From NCBI GenBank assembly GCA_900551135.1, contig URUX01000048.1:1-15154 (forward strand): DNA of 15,154 bases, read 5' to 3'. The notes beneath the pieces are model-generated. The model was not told where the DNA came from. It saw only the letters and a list, made by a program, of their open reading frames with translations, and did no database searches. Below are positions 14,711-15,154 of the stretch, piece by piece. Made by a program: the position numbers and the translations under genes. The DNA is from an uncultured Clostridium sp. GTDB lineage: Bacteria > Bacillota > Clostridia > Lachnospirales > Lachnospiraceae. Position 1 is the stretch's first letter; each line of letters starts with the position of its first letter.

Positions 14711-14762
14711 GGCAAGCCCTCCTTTCTTACGTCTGGAGGGTAAGCCCCTCCGAAAAAGGAGG
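14711..14762 (-). promoter_or_regulatory. Ribosome-site-sequestering structure in the toxin leader
   Basis: In the minus-strand RNA, CCCUCC (complement of 14735-14740) pairs with GGAGGG (complement of 14717-14722), which contains the Shine-Dalgarno. An outer GGC/GCC pairing extends to 2 nt before the AUG. A second hairpin CCUCC-UUUUUC-GGAGG (14747-14762) lies just upstream and could exchange partners with the first. Confidence 0.6.
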
Positions 14763-14796
14763 ATAAGCCGCCTAGCTTTTGGTTTCCCATGTTTCA

Positions 14797-14825
14797 ATAA
14801 TACAATAACTGTTATAATTTGACAA
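14797..14825 (-). promoter_or_regulatory. Promoter of the toxin mRNA
   Basis: On the minus strand TTGTCA (14820-14825) and TATTAT (14797-14802) have an exact 17-nt spacer. The start near 14790 gives a leader of about 80 nt beginning AUGGGAAACC. Confidence 0.75.
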
Positions 14826-14875
14826 TCTTTTTTACAAATTTCAATCAAATAAAAGAAACTGCCAGTCACTCCCCA

Positions 14876-15067
14876 CTAGGTTATGGCAACACTTGACGCA
14901 GAAGCTTGTTTATTAACAAGAGAATCAGTATTTTGATAATAGAGCATTAAGGCATTTTGAACGATAACAGATTTAGCTAATCCATATTCAATGGAATCAC
15001 ATTCCAAACGATTAGCAAGGCGAACAGGGATACTTACATTAAGGCGCTTTTTTAACTGACGTTGCAT
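14876..15067 (-). CDS. Small ribbon-helix-helix (CopG/Arc-type) DNA-binding protein
   Basis: This 63-residue protein has a basic N-terminus and the strand KRLNVSIPVRLANRL (about 7-21). Two helices follow, around LANRLECDSIEYGL and AKSVIVQNALMLYYQN, the fold of Arc/CopG repressors, plasmid copy regulators and antitoxins. The last 15 residues are polar and probably flexible. AGGAGG lies 10 nt before the ATG at 15067, and a TATAAT (15111-15116) lies upstream, with its -35 region falling inside the right attachment repeat. No toxin gene follows on this strand before the type I toxin promoter. It could be an orphan antitoxin, a copy regulator, or a repressor of the neighbouring toxin. Confidence 0.65.
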   Translation of the reverse strand: MQRQLKKRLNVSIPVRLANRLECDSIEYGLAKSVIVQNALMLYYQNTDSLVNKQASASSVAIT

Positions 15068-15133
15068 AAAATAGATACCTCCTAAATTGCACGTAATTTT
15101 AACTTAATTGATTATATTGTATGACAATTACAA

Positions 15134-15154
15134 AGACTCTTAATCTATTTGTCC
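15134..15154 (+). repeat. Right attachment repeat (attR), cut by the window edge
   Basis: An exact copy of tRNA-Lys positions 12685-12705. Whether the copy continues to the tRNA 3' end cannot be seen. Confidence 0.75.

Larger units (their letters stand above)
14531..14788. repeat. Imperfect inverted repeat framing the toxin-antitoxin locus
   Basis: GGGAAACCAAAA at 14531-14542 recurs exactly as the reverse complement at 14777-14788. The similarity continues inwards as GCGGCTTA(C/T)CCTC, with a 4-5 nt insertion in the right arm, giving arms of about 26-30 nt. Each arm begins within about 2-7 nt of a predicted transcription start, so the two convergent RNAs share a 5' sequence. A full-length toxin mRNA could pair its 5' and 3' ends. 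The left arm followed by TTTTT on the minus strand may also end the toxin mRNA. No flanking target duplication is visible that would mark a MITE. Confidence 0.75.
12685..15154. mobile_element. Decayed integrative (ICE/IME-like) element in tRNA-Lys
   Basis: Direct repeats of tRNA-Lys sequence bound a stretch of about 2.45 kb. It starts with an integrase remnant whose 3' end faces the tRNA, the usual layout, followed by an initiator/relaxase remnant. It continues with small accessory genes of lower GC than the flanking chromosome. Integrase box I, any excisionase and the initiator C-terminus are gone, so the element should be unable to move by itself. The right end lies exactly at the window edge, so its true limit is unknown. 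Confidence 0.75.

Noticed and set aside
14531..14788. A MITE with terminal inverted repeats
   Set aside because: No target-site duplication flanks the repeats. Both arms coincide with predicted transcription starts, so a transcript-based role explains them better.
12685..15154. CRISPR array or phage module
   Set aside because: No regularly spaced repeats and no phage structural or lysis genes other than the isolated holin-like peptide.

Overview
The window looks like chromosome from a low-to-mid GC Clostridia species, most probably a Lachnospiraceae-type gut Firmicute. This is inferred from the gene families (a clostridial V/A-type ATPase operon, a DUF1461 membrane protein, an S11 DD-carboxypeptidase, a DUF4145-like/SH3 surface protein), the strong GGAGG ribosome sites and the sigma-A promoters. 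No database search was possible.

Positions 1-11,020 are read entirely on the minus strand. From upstream to downstream they hold: a membrane-anchored SH3-domain gene broken by a frameshift (10144-11020); a complete nine-gene V/A-type ATPase operon (9997 down to 1467, order G/H-C-I-K-F-E-A-B-D in archaeal-type subunit names), with a long perfect palindrome over its promoter and a terminator at its end; a DUF1461 membrane protein; and the 5' two-thirds or so of a D,D-carboxypeptidase that runs off the left edge. The last gene shows an abrupt GC jump near position 125.

Positions 11,240-12,730 are read on the plus strand: trmB (tRNA m7G46 methyltransferase), a possible 54-residue cysteine-rich protein, thioredoxin, a strong terminator, and a tRNA-Lys(CUU) with its own promoter.

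Positions 12,685-15,154 look like a decayed integrative element of about 2.45 kb in the anticodon-to-3' half of tRNA-Lys. A 21-bp piece of the tRNA, starting in the anticodon stem, is repeated exactly at the right edge of the window. Inside are the C-terminal end of a tyrosine integrase joined to the N-terminal part of a Rep_trans/MobT-like initiator, so an internal deletion removed the middle of the element. Also inside are an oriT-like region, an unknown ORF, two ribbon-helix-helix-like small genes and, between these, a compact locus that I read as a type I toxin-antitoxin module. It has a 30-residue hydrophobic peptide on the minus strand, a convergent antisense RNA of about 100 nt, a near-consensus promoter for each, a hairpin terminator inside their overlap, a sequestered ribosome site, and an inverted repeat that gives both RNAs nearly the same 5' sequence. 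It may explain why so reduced an element persists. This locus is the most interesting part of the window.
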